A DNA stretch of 64,000 bases from Austropuccinia psidii (taxonomy: Eukaryota > Basidiomycota > Pucciniomycetes > Pucciniales > Sphaerophragmiaceae). The position numbers were made by a program, and so were the translations under genes. The stretch is from positions 42,753,437 to 42,817,436 of the forward strand of contig JALGQZ010000004.1 in NCBI GenBank assembly GCA_023105745.1, in the 5' to 3' direction. Shown one piece after another: positions 46,480 to 57,081 of this stretch. Numbering within the stretch: the first letter of the stretch is position 1; the number at the start of each line of letters is the position of its first letter. The notes under the pieces were generated by a model. The model did not search any database. It had not been told where the DNA came from and saw only the letters and a program-made list of their open reading frames with translations.

Positions 46480-47760
46480 TTAACTAGATCTGGAAAACAT
46501 TTTTTTATCATTAATACCTCAAAACCCTTGGTTTATGCAAAATTAAAAATCAGAAATCACTTGTATTGAATCTTGGAAGCTGAAAAAAAGCTAAAATCTT
46601 TCAATGTTTTATTGGCTTGGATGAGAAAATCAATCCACATTCACAGAAAGATGGGGCTAATTTTTATATGTGGTCCAAAGGCATGGTACTTGTGTGGATA
46701 ATTTATTTCATGCAGGATGCCAATTATTTCAAATAACAAATTGAATATGAAGAACTCAAGAATTATATTTTTTCTCTCATATTCATCCAGAATAGCATAG
46801 ATTCTCATAAATATGATTCAGCCACTTTGCGTATTATCACCTCATATGCCCAAGGAATACATCAGGCTTTTAAAGATAGATCAATTGACCTTTGTGGTCA
46901 TAAATTATGTTTAATATGATTTTCATCTTTCACAATAAACTAGATCAAGTTAGAAACAACCAAAATATTTCCATTAATATGACTGAACCAATTCAGAATC
47001 TCAAAAATCAGTTAGGCCCCATTGACTCAGATATGTTAACCACATTATCCATATTCTTTTCTGTCCCGTTGATGCACCAGCGCATTATACCAGCCACTAA
47101 TACTCTTATGGCTACCAAACCCAATATCAGGCTTTTTCCCAATGACTTACTCAATATAATTTGACAAATATTAACTGCTTCTCCCAGCTTTGACCACAAC
47201 ACTGAAATTGCATGAGTTAATACTGCCTCCAAATTTGGTCTATGATGAGTAAATTACAGTGTAAAAACACAACAACATTTCAGTAAAGCTCAACATAGAC
47301 ACAAAACTAATCCTCCCTCATCCAGAAAGCTAAATAAAAGGACACTTATTGCAAGGAACCCTTTTCATTACTGTGGGGAGGTTGGACATTGGGCCCCAGA
47401 ACTCCTAACTCAGATTAAAGCTACCGAAATTCAATCACAAAATAGGAAACAGAGAGTGTATTTTTCCAGATTTGAGGTTTTTCCAATGTTATAAAACAAT
47501 GAATACCTGTTTGATTCTGGAGAAACACACTCTTTTGTAGGAAACCTTTCTTTATTTACCTCACTGAAACCAACTGAAATGACCTTGTATGTTTCCTCAT
47601 CTCAAACCTCCCACGTCCATTCCATAGGTGTTATTTAATTAGAAACACCAAATTGTAAACTGAGGTTGGATAGAGTTCTATACTTTAATCAAATATATGA
47701 TGTTGTTTTTTCTCTTGGTCAACTCAACAACATTTTATGGTTTCCGTTTTAAATTATAAT
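46480..47760 (+). pseudogene. Copia gag, zinc knuckle and protease relic
   Basis: Coding-like + strand text crosses several stops. A helical gag segment (FHNKLDQVRNNQNISINMTE, then LTTLSIFFSVPLM) spans 46,907-47,164. A zinc-knuckle remnant, FHYCGEVGHWAPE, lies at about 47,366-47,404; two of the four C/H ligands are lost. Next comes DSGETHSFVG near 47,513-47,542, matching the DSGATH-type protease motif of copia polyproteins. LGQLNNILWFP near 47,717 resembles the GAG-pre-integrase region that follows. No intact product is possible. Confidence 0.65.
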
Positions 47761-48755
47761 TTTATATCATCTATTCATCAACATATTTTTTATAGTTATA
47801 AAAAAATAATTGATGGTGTATTCCTCTTACATATCAGCATGAGCAAAGTGGATGCACCTGAAAGAAGGTGTTGCATTTGGGAACTAGCTTGGAAAAGACA
47901 TAGAATGAGCTTAAATCCGTCCTCTAGACTATGTTTCACTACGAAATTGAAGGTTTATTGATATTCCAATTTATTCTAAGCCACTAGAATATTACATAAT
48001 TTCTGATATTCGCATTTTTTGATTGTATATAATAAACAAATATTATAAGATATGTAATATATTAGGAAGTTTTGATTGGCACAAAGGCTATTCAGCTCTA
48101 TTTCCATCTTCATAGATCCATGATATACTATATATATTTTACTTTATATTTATCTTAATTTACACAATAATTTTGGTATTTTAAGACCCTTAATAGGTAA
48201 AATTAATTTTAAAAAAGAAAGGGAGCTTTTATTCAAATCCCTTTCTTATTTGTTAATAATAAATAATAATATACCTTCTTAGTACTTCCATAAGATTGAT
48301 ACTGTCTGAGAGAACTTCTTCTCCTAAACGAAATACTCCACTTAAAAATAGTACTTATTTTACCTTTGTTGTGTTCTATATAGTACTTTTTATTTAAATT
48401 CAAAATAAAGAAATGAAATACTCAAAATCTTCACTTAATGGAATTATTCAAAAAAGAAAAAAGTACAAAAAATTTATGTTTTCCATTTTATTGGTCAGTA
48501 TTTGATACAAATCATCACATTTTTATTTTCATTTCATTTGCTTATCCTTCTTATCTCTAATAAAGCTCATCAATTTCTTATAATTAAGGCTCTTGTTTAC
48601 CTTCTTAGAAAATAATTGATGCCTTCACATTTTGGTATTTTCATTCTGTTTGATTTTTAATTCAAAAGGAAAGGAGAAGAGTCTGTAAAGAACATCCTGC
48701 TACTGGAGAAATCTTTATTTTTTTTTTTTTTTTTTAAATTTGAGCTTGCAGGAAT

Positions 48756-48868
48756 TAAAGGGCCAACCACTGTAAAACAATTTGAATCATTTTTTACAGT
48801 AGGAGAAATTGAAGACCCGTACTGTAAAATTCTGAACACTCGTCGACAATTTTACAGTAGCGCCCCTT
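48756..48868. repeat. Small MITE-like inverted repeat with four ACTGTAAAA motifs
   Basis: AAAGGGCC...ACTGTAAAAC on the left faces GTTTTACAGT-like TTTTACAGTAGCGCCCCTT on the right. Inner copies lie at 48,792-48,801 and 48,830-48,839. It lies inside the eroded copia interior. No duplication is resolved. Confidence 0.4.
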
Positions 48869-49303
48869 ACAGGTCTTCTAATTTAGTTTTCAATAGAAAA
48901 TAACAAAAAATTATTAAATTAATAAAAATAAGAATCTAAAATCTTCAGGCAGATTGAAACATAAAAATCAAAAAATAAAAGTTAATAATCTCAGAAAATA
49001 ACTAAAATATTTCAGGATAGAATTAAAAAGGTGAAGTAAAATAAATAAATAAAAATTTTTGACATAAGAATAAACATAATTTTTTCTACTCATTTTCTTC
49101 GAAAAAAATGAAAAAAAATAATTTCACCTATAATAATAGAAAGAATGTGTAACTCAGTTTTCATAATATTTTTTTGTTCTTTTTTTTAGGTATCCTTTGT
49201 TCATAAACGTTTTCATTGCATTTTTGTGGTGTTTTTTTTCCCTTTCCCCTTTGAGATATCAGAAGAGGAATTATTTAGTTTTAAAACAAAAAATGGGGGA
49301 AGA

Positions 49304-49587
49304 AATTATTGGTAATTTATTAATTCAATATGCATAATAAATCACTAAGCTATTAATAAAAGATTTCTCCAAGGGGAGATCTTTTCTCATAAATATTTCT
49401 ACTTTTGATTTTACTAATTTTATTTTTTATTCTTTGAAGGTACGCTAATTCCACTTTAAGGGATATTAACAGAACTATAAGAATTAAATGAATTCAATTC
49501 TCTGTACCCATACTTAATTAGATTATATTAATATAGTTTTAATTAATTCTTCCTTTTGTAACTTGTGAGAACATAATATAATAAGCA
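49304..49587 (+). repeat. 3' LTR of the copia element
   Basis: About 284 bp, ending AATAAGCA. Its first bases are eroded or deleted relative to the 5' LTR. It matches the 5' LTR from AATTCAATATGCATAATA onward. Confidence 0.65.
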
Positions 49588-49842
49588 CCTCTGATTAAAA
49601 TATGCACCCTGTATTAGGTAAAAGTGGCCATATGTGGTTTTCAAAACCATATCTGAGCCAAATACAGGTCAATAGGGCTGTAGAAACCACAATCCCACCC
49701 CCTAGAGTAAACAAATCTTCACTCCTCCTATGTGCTAAGAAGAACATACCTTTCCACACCTTCTTCATAATAAAAGGGACCTTTTTCTTCTCCAAAAGAG
49801 AATTCCCATCCTGCTCTTAAAATACCATTTAGTACAATTTTT

Positions 49843-49850
49843 ATTAATAA
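49843..49850. repeat. Left 8-bp target duplication (ATTAATAA) of transposon copy B
   Basis: Exact match to 50,653-50,660. Confidence 0.75.
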
Positions 49851-50652
49851 GGGTGTTGGTAAACACATGTAAGCTTTTAGTAAAAACACATAAGCCCTTA
49901 CATGTTTTACCATAAAATTACATGGTTTTACCAAATTATGGCCAAAACATGTAAGTGACTTATTCTTTTAAAAAAAATTCCTCAGCCTCAGTTTTGAGCA
50001 TTTTTAACATTTTGTTTTGCCATATTTTTTCCGACATGGGATGTGAAGGTCCCCAAATTGTTTCAAAAATATTTTTTGGCCGATTTGGCCAAATGGCCTA
50101 TTTTTCGAAAAAAATACATTAAAAATGTTCCCACTTATGAATTTGCATTATTTTTTCAAAAAAATGAAGGGAAAAATCTTGAGAGTAAACAACCAGAAGC
50201 CCAAAATTTTGGGATTATTTTCTTACCAGAACAATTGTAGGCCCAAAAAGTCCTTTTTTATGTTTTTAAGTAAATTTAAAATTCTATTTATGACATGAAT
50301 TTGATTAAAAATTTAATTTATGAGATTAGCAAGAGTTAAAAATTCCATTTGTGGCATTAACAGTGCCATAAATGGCATCACAAATTACATAATATTGCCT
50401 TAAATGAAATTGAAAATGCCACACATAGCATGAAGAATGCCACAAATGGAATTTTATGGCCTTAACAATTCCATAAATGCCATTAAAAATGACATTAATG
50501 GCCTTAGAAATGCTATAAATAGCTGAATTTCATTTAAAAAACACCCCTTACATTTTGTTACAATAAAATTATGTGCTTTTACCAATTTATGGAAAAAACA
50601 CATAAGTTTTTAATAAAAACATGTAAGGGCTTATGCTTTTTCACCAACACCA
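49851..50652 (+). mobile_element. Non-autonomous DNA transposon, 8-bp duplication, copy B
   Basis: 802 bp. The left end reads GGGTGTTGGTAAACACATGT and the right end TTTTTCACCAACACCA, inverted. Flanks are an exact ATTAATAA duplication. It is colinear with copy A at 27.2 kb (shared CATGGGATGTGAAGGTCCCC, AGAAGCCCAAAATTTTGGGA, AGGCCCAAAAAG). CACGTAAG motifs have mostly become CATGTAAG, as expected for methyl-CpG decay. The palindromic core is short here, with only a few GCCATAAATGGC-like words. It sits inside the gypsy LTR. Confidence 0.75.
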
Positions 50653-50660
50653 ATTAATAA
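50653..50660. repeat. Right 8-bp target duplication (ATTAATAA) of transposon copy B
   Basis: Exact match to 49,843-49,850. Confidence 0.75.
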
Positions 50661-50890
50661 TTATACAAAATGTTCAGGTATAAAATTAATCTCAATTATT
50701 TTAATAATTATCATAGTTTGTCAATTGATAATTACTGCACCAAGGGCTTCAAGTAGTGATCGCCACAACCATTCCAACATATTAAATCCCTTTATTTTAC
50801 TTCAAATTAATTCAAATAATTATCTTCACATTTCACACTCATAGCTATAGTATTTTTATCACTATATAATAGAGTCATCCTGACAAAGTA

Positions 50891-51369
50891 GCTACATTAA
50901 ATCTTCTCTTTTTTCAAAATGGAATTTTTTTTATAAAATTTATAAAATTTATTATAAATTCCATCACAGGCTGTAACTTCTGTTAATTCTTAAGATGCAG
51001 CATTCCACATATAATAATCAAAAACAGACTGTGAATAAATATTTGGATTGATATTGATAAGAAACAATTTTTTTTATTTGTTTTTAATTTCCATGTTCTT
51101 CATTATTCCCCAAATTTTTAGAGATTTTAATGAAAATTTTACTTTTTATTGATTTTTGAAGATTTACCTTATTTGAAGTTTGGTTCAGTCAATTAGTATA
51201 GTAACAGCTAGTTTCATTGAGGTAATTCAATGGATACTAGTCCAAAAAGGGTTTCAATGCATCATTTTGGGATCATCTATGGTAAATCATACAGAATTGA
51301 AATGGTTACATGAGTCAAAGATGCTCCTGGTTCTCCTTACCTTTTTTTCATTTCCAAATAGAAGCTTAT
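50891..51369. other. No recognisable feature
   Basis: AT-rich sequence to the right of the interrupted LTR. Confidence 0.5.
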
Positions 51370-52060
51370 TTTCTATTTCCTTATGATTCAATGGAAATTG
51401 GAATTAGTAACATTTTTCCCAAAAGGTTTTTATAGACTAATTTGGAAAGGAGAAAAATTCATAAAATTCCTAGAGATGGCTATTTCTCAGAGGCCTTAGA
51501 AGCTGGGTACCCTGGCTCTCTTTGATGTCTTACATAAAACTTGACTATTTTCCATGTCACAATAGTGATTTAGCCTTTGAAATTGATATCCACAATGGGT
51601 GTAGAAATACAGTATTTTTAACCTCTAGATACATGGATAACACTAATTTTAGCATATATGTAACATGGGATTTGACATAATCTCATTATTTTGGAATGAA
51701 AATGAAAAAACCAGAAATTTACACAAATGTTTTATTTATTATTGAGGATGAGGTGTTTAATTATTTTGCATATTACCACCTCATGGAGTTGATCTATTAT
51801 TATTCACCTCATGGAGCTACCCTAGGTGAGCTTTTATATACAATCCAAATTTGGCCTTAAATCCATGTATTTACTTAGTCACGAGAGCATAATTCATATT
51901 TCTCTTTATGAAAAATGATGAATTCCAAATATTCACATGACTTATGGGCTTTTCATATTCCAAAAAGTTCTTTCATGTCTACTTGTGGCCAATTTGGATA
52001 TTTGAAACATACATCAAGGCTTACATATTTCTTTTGACCTTACCCCATTAGCTTTATATT
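51370..52060 (-). repeat. Degenerate dispersed repeat, copy 2 (inverted)
   Basis: Reverse complement is colinear with 25,480-26,150. Landmarks include GGGTACCCTGGCTCTCTTTGATG at about 51,506, GGAGCTACCCTAGG near 51,814 and CATGACTTATGGGCTTTTCATAT near 51,935. Confidence 0.5.
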
Positions 52061-55000
52061 GATCACTTTCCTCACCATTCTATAGGTAAACAAAAAATCT
52101 TCACTTATCGTAAATTTCTAATCTTACTCTGATATTTGATAAAATTTTGTTTTCTTAACCATCAATAAGCTTTCTGGGTTAAATAAATGGGGATATTCAA
52201 TCTGGGAGGTTAGATTTATATTTTTTGTTTCATGAATATTCATAAGTGGATGAAAATGTTTTGATTGTGTGGAAAACCTGACTTTTTCTTAAAGTTTGAC
52301 TATTGGAGGGTCACTCAAGCTTTGAGGTTAAGCTGAATTTAAATGAGCTTATTTTGATTTTTAGTTCTATTTAATTCTTAGTATTTAAATTGAAATAAAG
52401 ATTCAAAGCTTATAAATAACTAAAATTAGCTCTTAAACATCATTGAGGTTGGCTTGATACAAAAACAATTTTATAAATATCCAAAAATCTGAGTAACCTG
52501 ACCACTTTTCCAAAACTAAATTTTCCTCATACTCTTTCCCCCTTCCTTTTCATTATTTGGGTATTTAAAAAAGTTCCTTAAATAATTACTGCCTGTGTTT
52601 CAAAGCCAAGGATAGCTTGAAAAATAAACACCACACTTCAATTTAAGCCTAAATTTTGTAATTTGAGCTATAAATGGTACATAAACAAGTCAGTTCCGCT
52701 ATATTATAGTTTAATTTAGAGGAAAAAATCTTAAAATTTATGAATTTTATTTAAAAATTGATATTTCACCTCTAACAGCCAGACAACCTATGATGTACCC
52801 CTAGGTAAAATTGGTTTTAGAACCGAATGGTGCCACAATAACCATTTTTTCAATTATCAGAAGGAATATATTTGGATATTTTTCATATTTCAATACATAT
52901 TTATTTTTTTATCCTTTTTGTATGTGATAAAAGCTTAAGTGAGAAATTTTTGGGTTGTTGAGGATTATAAACTGTTACTCAGCACACACAGATCTTGTGT
53001 ATATATTGAAAATACATTCCTAATTTCAAGGACTCCATGGTAGTCTGGGACCCTTTTAGTAAAGATTATTCTTCCCCCTCATTTTCATTTTTTTGAATCT
53101 ATTTGTATATCAATCCATCCAGTTGTAGCAAAATTTTGGTATCACATCTGTAGCTATATGCCATTTCAAAATGGAAAAGATTGAAAATTTTAAACCTTAA
53201 AATTTATTAAAATCTCATTTGAATAACAAATGCACACTTATCAATTTGTTATAATTCAGTTTCATATACCTCTTAAATTGAAAATGAAGTCTTATTTTTA
53301 AAAAGAAAAATATTTTTGAAAGCAGAGGTTATGTGGTTCATTTAAAACATTTCTGATTTTCATATTTCAATACTACAAATACTAAAGCTCGAATGCAATA
53401 TTACTTATAGCTGAGCTACCTACTTTTTCATTTAAAGGTGACCAAGGTCAAATTTCATTATAAATTCAGTGAAAAAATTAAGTTAATATTTTTATAATTC
53501 AAAAAAATTGTATATTGATTTTAGAAAATATCTCAAATCATATGAATTTTTTAATATTCATGATAAATTTTTATTCATTTTGATTCTTATAATAAAAATT
53601 AGAATTTCACTTTTTTGTCATTTTGATTGATTTTTAATAAAAAGAAAAAGTTTATCAAAGCGTGAGCTTTGTTTTAAAAATAAATTTTCCAACTTTGAAT
53701 TCCATTTTTTTGGGTTTTTGGGTATCTTCAAGTACCTCTTAGTCTCACACTTTATATAGTATTTGGCTTTAATTTAGTATTATGAAGAATTTTTGGGGTG
53801 CATGTATATGTAGATTTTGAATCATATAATCATTTTCTCATGAAATATATTGATAATTATCCCTGAAACACAGTACTTTCTAAATAAAAATATATGTCCC
53901 TAACTCTTTATCACAGATTTTGCAGGGGTTTCTACATGAATTTCTATTGGAGAATATTTTTGTGAGGCACACATGATTGTTAAATATCAGTTTAAATATT
54001 TATATAAATATTCAAAGGTTTGGTAATATAAATAAATCTATACTCTTAAAGGTCTATACCAATTTATTTTCAATAATTAATTGAAGAATCCTTATTAAAA
54101 ATCATATGTTCATCCATATTCATTCATGGGAAAGATATTTTTTACTCTTAATGAAATAGGCTTATCATTACTTTTCTAAAAGAAAATTAATTAACATTAT
54201 AATATTTATTTATAAGAAAATCTATTCCCACATTATAATGAATATGGAAAGAATTATTTTTGGCCAATTATATAAACTTCTGGGGATAGTTTTTTCTCGA
54301 TCGATACCCATAGAAGCATTAATAGAAATCTGATATTCATCACTTCACAAATATTACCTTAATCCATTCCCACAAGTTTCAATTATTTGATAAAATTTAT
54401 TCTTGATCATAGTATATATTGGGAAAAAAATTATACAGTATGATCTATGTTTATCCAAAATAGATATTCTTATATTTATTTTTCTTTAATTATAGCTTTT
54501 CACAATTTCTTACTAGAGAACTCAGAAATACCAGCACTATGGCCTGGTGGCAGTAATTCCATTTTTTTTCAATATATCAAGTATTTTAAGTTTTGAGAAA
54601 TTAAGGTGAAGTATATCCATATGTTGAATATTTTCATCTTCTGGTATAGCTCTATATATTTCAATTCTTGTAGAAATCTTTTCATTTCATATTATTCACT
54701 TAACTCATTAAAAATTCCCCAAGCTCACTTAAGTCAAGAAATAATGGCTCTCAATTTTAATTGGAAAGAATTTTTTTTGTCTTCTTGATCATTATTTCTT
54801 TTTTGAGGAAGTTTTTTTGGAGGAAATGAAATATATTTGAGGAGAAAACTCTCATTTAAGCTAAGTATCTTGCTAGAAAAGGCTTTGAAAGTTAAACTTC
54901 AAAGAACAACTAGATTAATATATGAATCTGTGATTTACAAAATAAGTATCAAAACTCCATGTTCATTGTAAAATTATTCCTTAATTTTTTGCTATTTGTT

Positions 55001-55911
55001 ATTGGTGTAGTAGGTTCTACTGGAAATAGATTTAACCAGTTTAAACCACTAATGCTTTTTCAAATGTTAATATTTCTTGTGAGCCTTAGAGGTATTTTTA
55101 TATACCCAAAATACCACAAAGAATAAAAATGATATAATTTTGAGTAAAATAAATTTATTTATATTATAAAAACCAAAAATCAATGTATAATTATAAAGTT
55201 TATATATAAAAATTGAAGTTTTAATTATAATTTAAAAAAAAAATCACTTTAAAATTTAAAATTGTGAAAACACATTTTTACTTGAAAAAATTAAGTAAAA
55301 ATGAATCTTCAACAAAAATATTAAAATTTAAATATTTTTGGAAAAAAGTTAAATAAAAATTATTGTAACTTTTTATGCAATAAATAAGCATGTGAAAATT
55401 ATTTCTCCATTGGATTCCTCCTAAAAAAATGGTGGGGTCACCTCTGGGTAGAATTTCTGTAACTCAACTCTAATTAAGATTAAATTAAGCTTTTAGTATT
55501 TTCTGTATAAAAATTGAAAATCCTCAAAATCTTAATTTAATTCACACCACATGTGGTGTTAACCATCAATTTTTGTGTTAAAATTGAGGTGTGGTGTGTA
55601 GTTGAGAAGCTATGAGGAATTGAATTATTTTCAATTTAAATGTCAAAATGTGCACATGTATTACATAAGTGAACTTTGATTTACATATGAGGTATCAATT
55701 ATTAAAGTTGTGTACTATAAATACTTGATTGAATTACATATGGAAATTACTAATATAATACATGATGAGGAATTAAGGAAAAAACAAATTGGAAAGATTA
55801 ATTCTGGGGGGAAAGGAATCTTGGGTCCAAGGGTGCCAGACTCCCCCAAATTCCTTGCTGACAGGCATGAGGTGTCAAACTTCAAGTAAAATTTTATCAC
55901 TTTTGGCTTGG
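52061..55911. other. No recognisable gene
   Basis: AT-rich sequence. A short palindromic CACACCACATGTGGTGTT lies near 55,543, with a related GAGGTGTGGTGTGTAG at about 55,585. Nothing else is supportable. Confidence 0.5.
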
Positions 55912-55940
55912 AATTGAGTCACAGGGTCTGTGACTCAATT
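55912..55940. other. Perfect hairpin with 13-bp arms at a gypsy LTR-like edge
   Basis: AATTGAGTCACAG (55,912-55,924), GGT, then the exact reverse complement (55,928-55,940). GAGTCACAG is the same word found at the ends of the gypsy LTRs in this window. Confidence 0.75.
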
Positions 55941-56882
55941 GATGATGAGGTTTTAATACCAACCAGGGCAGCTTTAACTGTTTCCAAGAGGGTAAAACTA
56001 CCCTTAAGCTAAAAAACTCTCATTTAAAGAAGTTGTAACTTGTTTTTATGTCTCTTACACACATTATGATGTGTTTTGGAGGCTTGAAACCAGGTATTAC
56101 TATACCAATGGCTGATTTAAGGGTCTAAAATGGCTAAAACCAGATCTTTTTTTGGGCTAAACCAGGGTTCATTCATGCCATAATTTGCTTTTCTCTTCTT
56201 AGAGTGTTTTCAAAAACTGAAAAGAGTAAATTTTACTTTTTGAGTAAGAAAATTGGTGGCTATAAAATAATGTCTTCTTTGTCCCACTTTTCTCTTCATG
56301 TTTTAATCTTTTCCTTTTATAATTAGTTTGAACACTGTTAAACCAATCAAGAAAAGATTCCAACCACTATTTCTTGAATCATTTTAAACCTTTTAACCAT
56401 GTGAAAAATTATTATAGCTATTTTTTGTAACCTTTATAATCATTTTGACCCTTAAACCATCCCATAAGTGAATTAAATCATCTTTAATCACTCTTAGCTT
56501 TGTCACTTTGTTTCCAAATTAACTCTGGTAATTTTGGTAATGTTCTCTCTTTAATAGTCTTCTTAAATACTTTTTTTCTTATATTAATTTCCTGCAGTTC
56601 TTTGCTCAATTAATTCCAATTGAAATTTCTCTTGAAGAAATTTCTTTTGTAGCCTTAAATATCTCTTGTAGAGTATTTTTAGATACATTTTTATTTTTGG
56701 TAAAACAATAAGTCTTCATAATCTCATTTTTACACTTATAAAGTTAAAAACAATAAATTTGGCATATTTTCTCTTAAAATTCTTTAATCTTAACGTTTTT
56801 AATCATGTTGTACCTTATACAACTTTTGAGGACAGGAAAAGTACTTGATTTTTAATAAAAGCTTAATATCCACACCTTAAGT
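55921..56882 (+). repeat. Probable decayed 5' LTR of a gypsy element
   Basis: The left edge CTGTGACTCAATT recalls the LTR start TGTCAGCCTGTGACTCAAAA. The right edge abuts a primer-binding-like sequence and then a gag relic, as expected for a 5' LTR. Most of the interior does not align by eye with the other LTRs. The boundaries are inferred. Confidence 0.4.
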
Positions 56883-56883
56883 T

Positions 56884-56901
56884 TGGGGGCCCAGCCATGA
56901 T
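56884..56901 (+). other. Primer-binding-site-like sequence
   Basis: TGGGGGCCCAGCCATGAT matches the primer-binding site at 22,793-22,810 (read on the - strand) in 14 of 18 bases; all four differences are transitions. It lies just upstream of a gag relic on the same strand. Confidence 0.5.
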
Positions 56902-57081
56902 ATTTTACCTGTGTCATAATTTTTTTACTTTTTAATTCTTTTTCTTATATTGAAAAATTCAAAATTCCATCAAAAATACTTATAATTCAAAAAATTCATA
57001 AAAATTAAAAACTTTTCATATTATAAGTGAGGATTTACTTTTTAATTTCTATTTTGAAAGAACTTTTTCTTACTTAATTAG

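Larger units (their letters stand above)
45896..49587 (+). mobile_element. Degenerate Ty1/copia-type LTR retrotransposon
   Basis: Flanked by direct repeats (45,896-46,249 and 49,304-49,587) with a TG...CA layout, inserted in a gypsy LTR. The internal part is only about 3.05 kb, shorter than a full copia gag-pol, and no RT or integrase is readable. A gag/protease relic lies at 46.5-47.8 kb. A purine tract (AAAAAATGGGGGAAG, about 49,288-49,302) precedes the 3' LTR. Most of pol has been deleted or eroded. Confidence 0.7.
45003..50885 (+). mobile_element. Gypsy LTR (subfamily B) split by two later insertions
   Basis: The head at 45,003 (TGGCAG, then CAGAGCACAAGCATGAC) and the tail at 50,885 (ATAATAGAGTCATCCTGACA) match the reverse complement of the solo LTR at 9,081-10,501. 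Internal blocks also match, for example TAGTGTGAGATACCTGAAGTAGGGTC near 45,408 and the ACCCTGTATTAGGTAAAA segment near 49,605. The LTR pieces are 45,003-45,895, 49,588-49,850 and 50,653-50,885. They sum to about 1.38 kb, the size of the solo LTR. The gaps are exactly the copia element and transposon copy B. Flanking 5-mers do not match (AGGTC left, AAGTA right). Confidence 0.75.
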
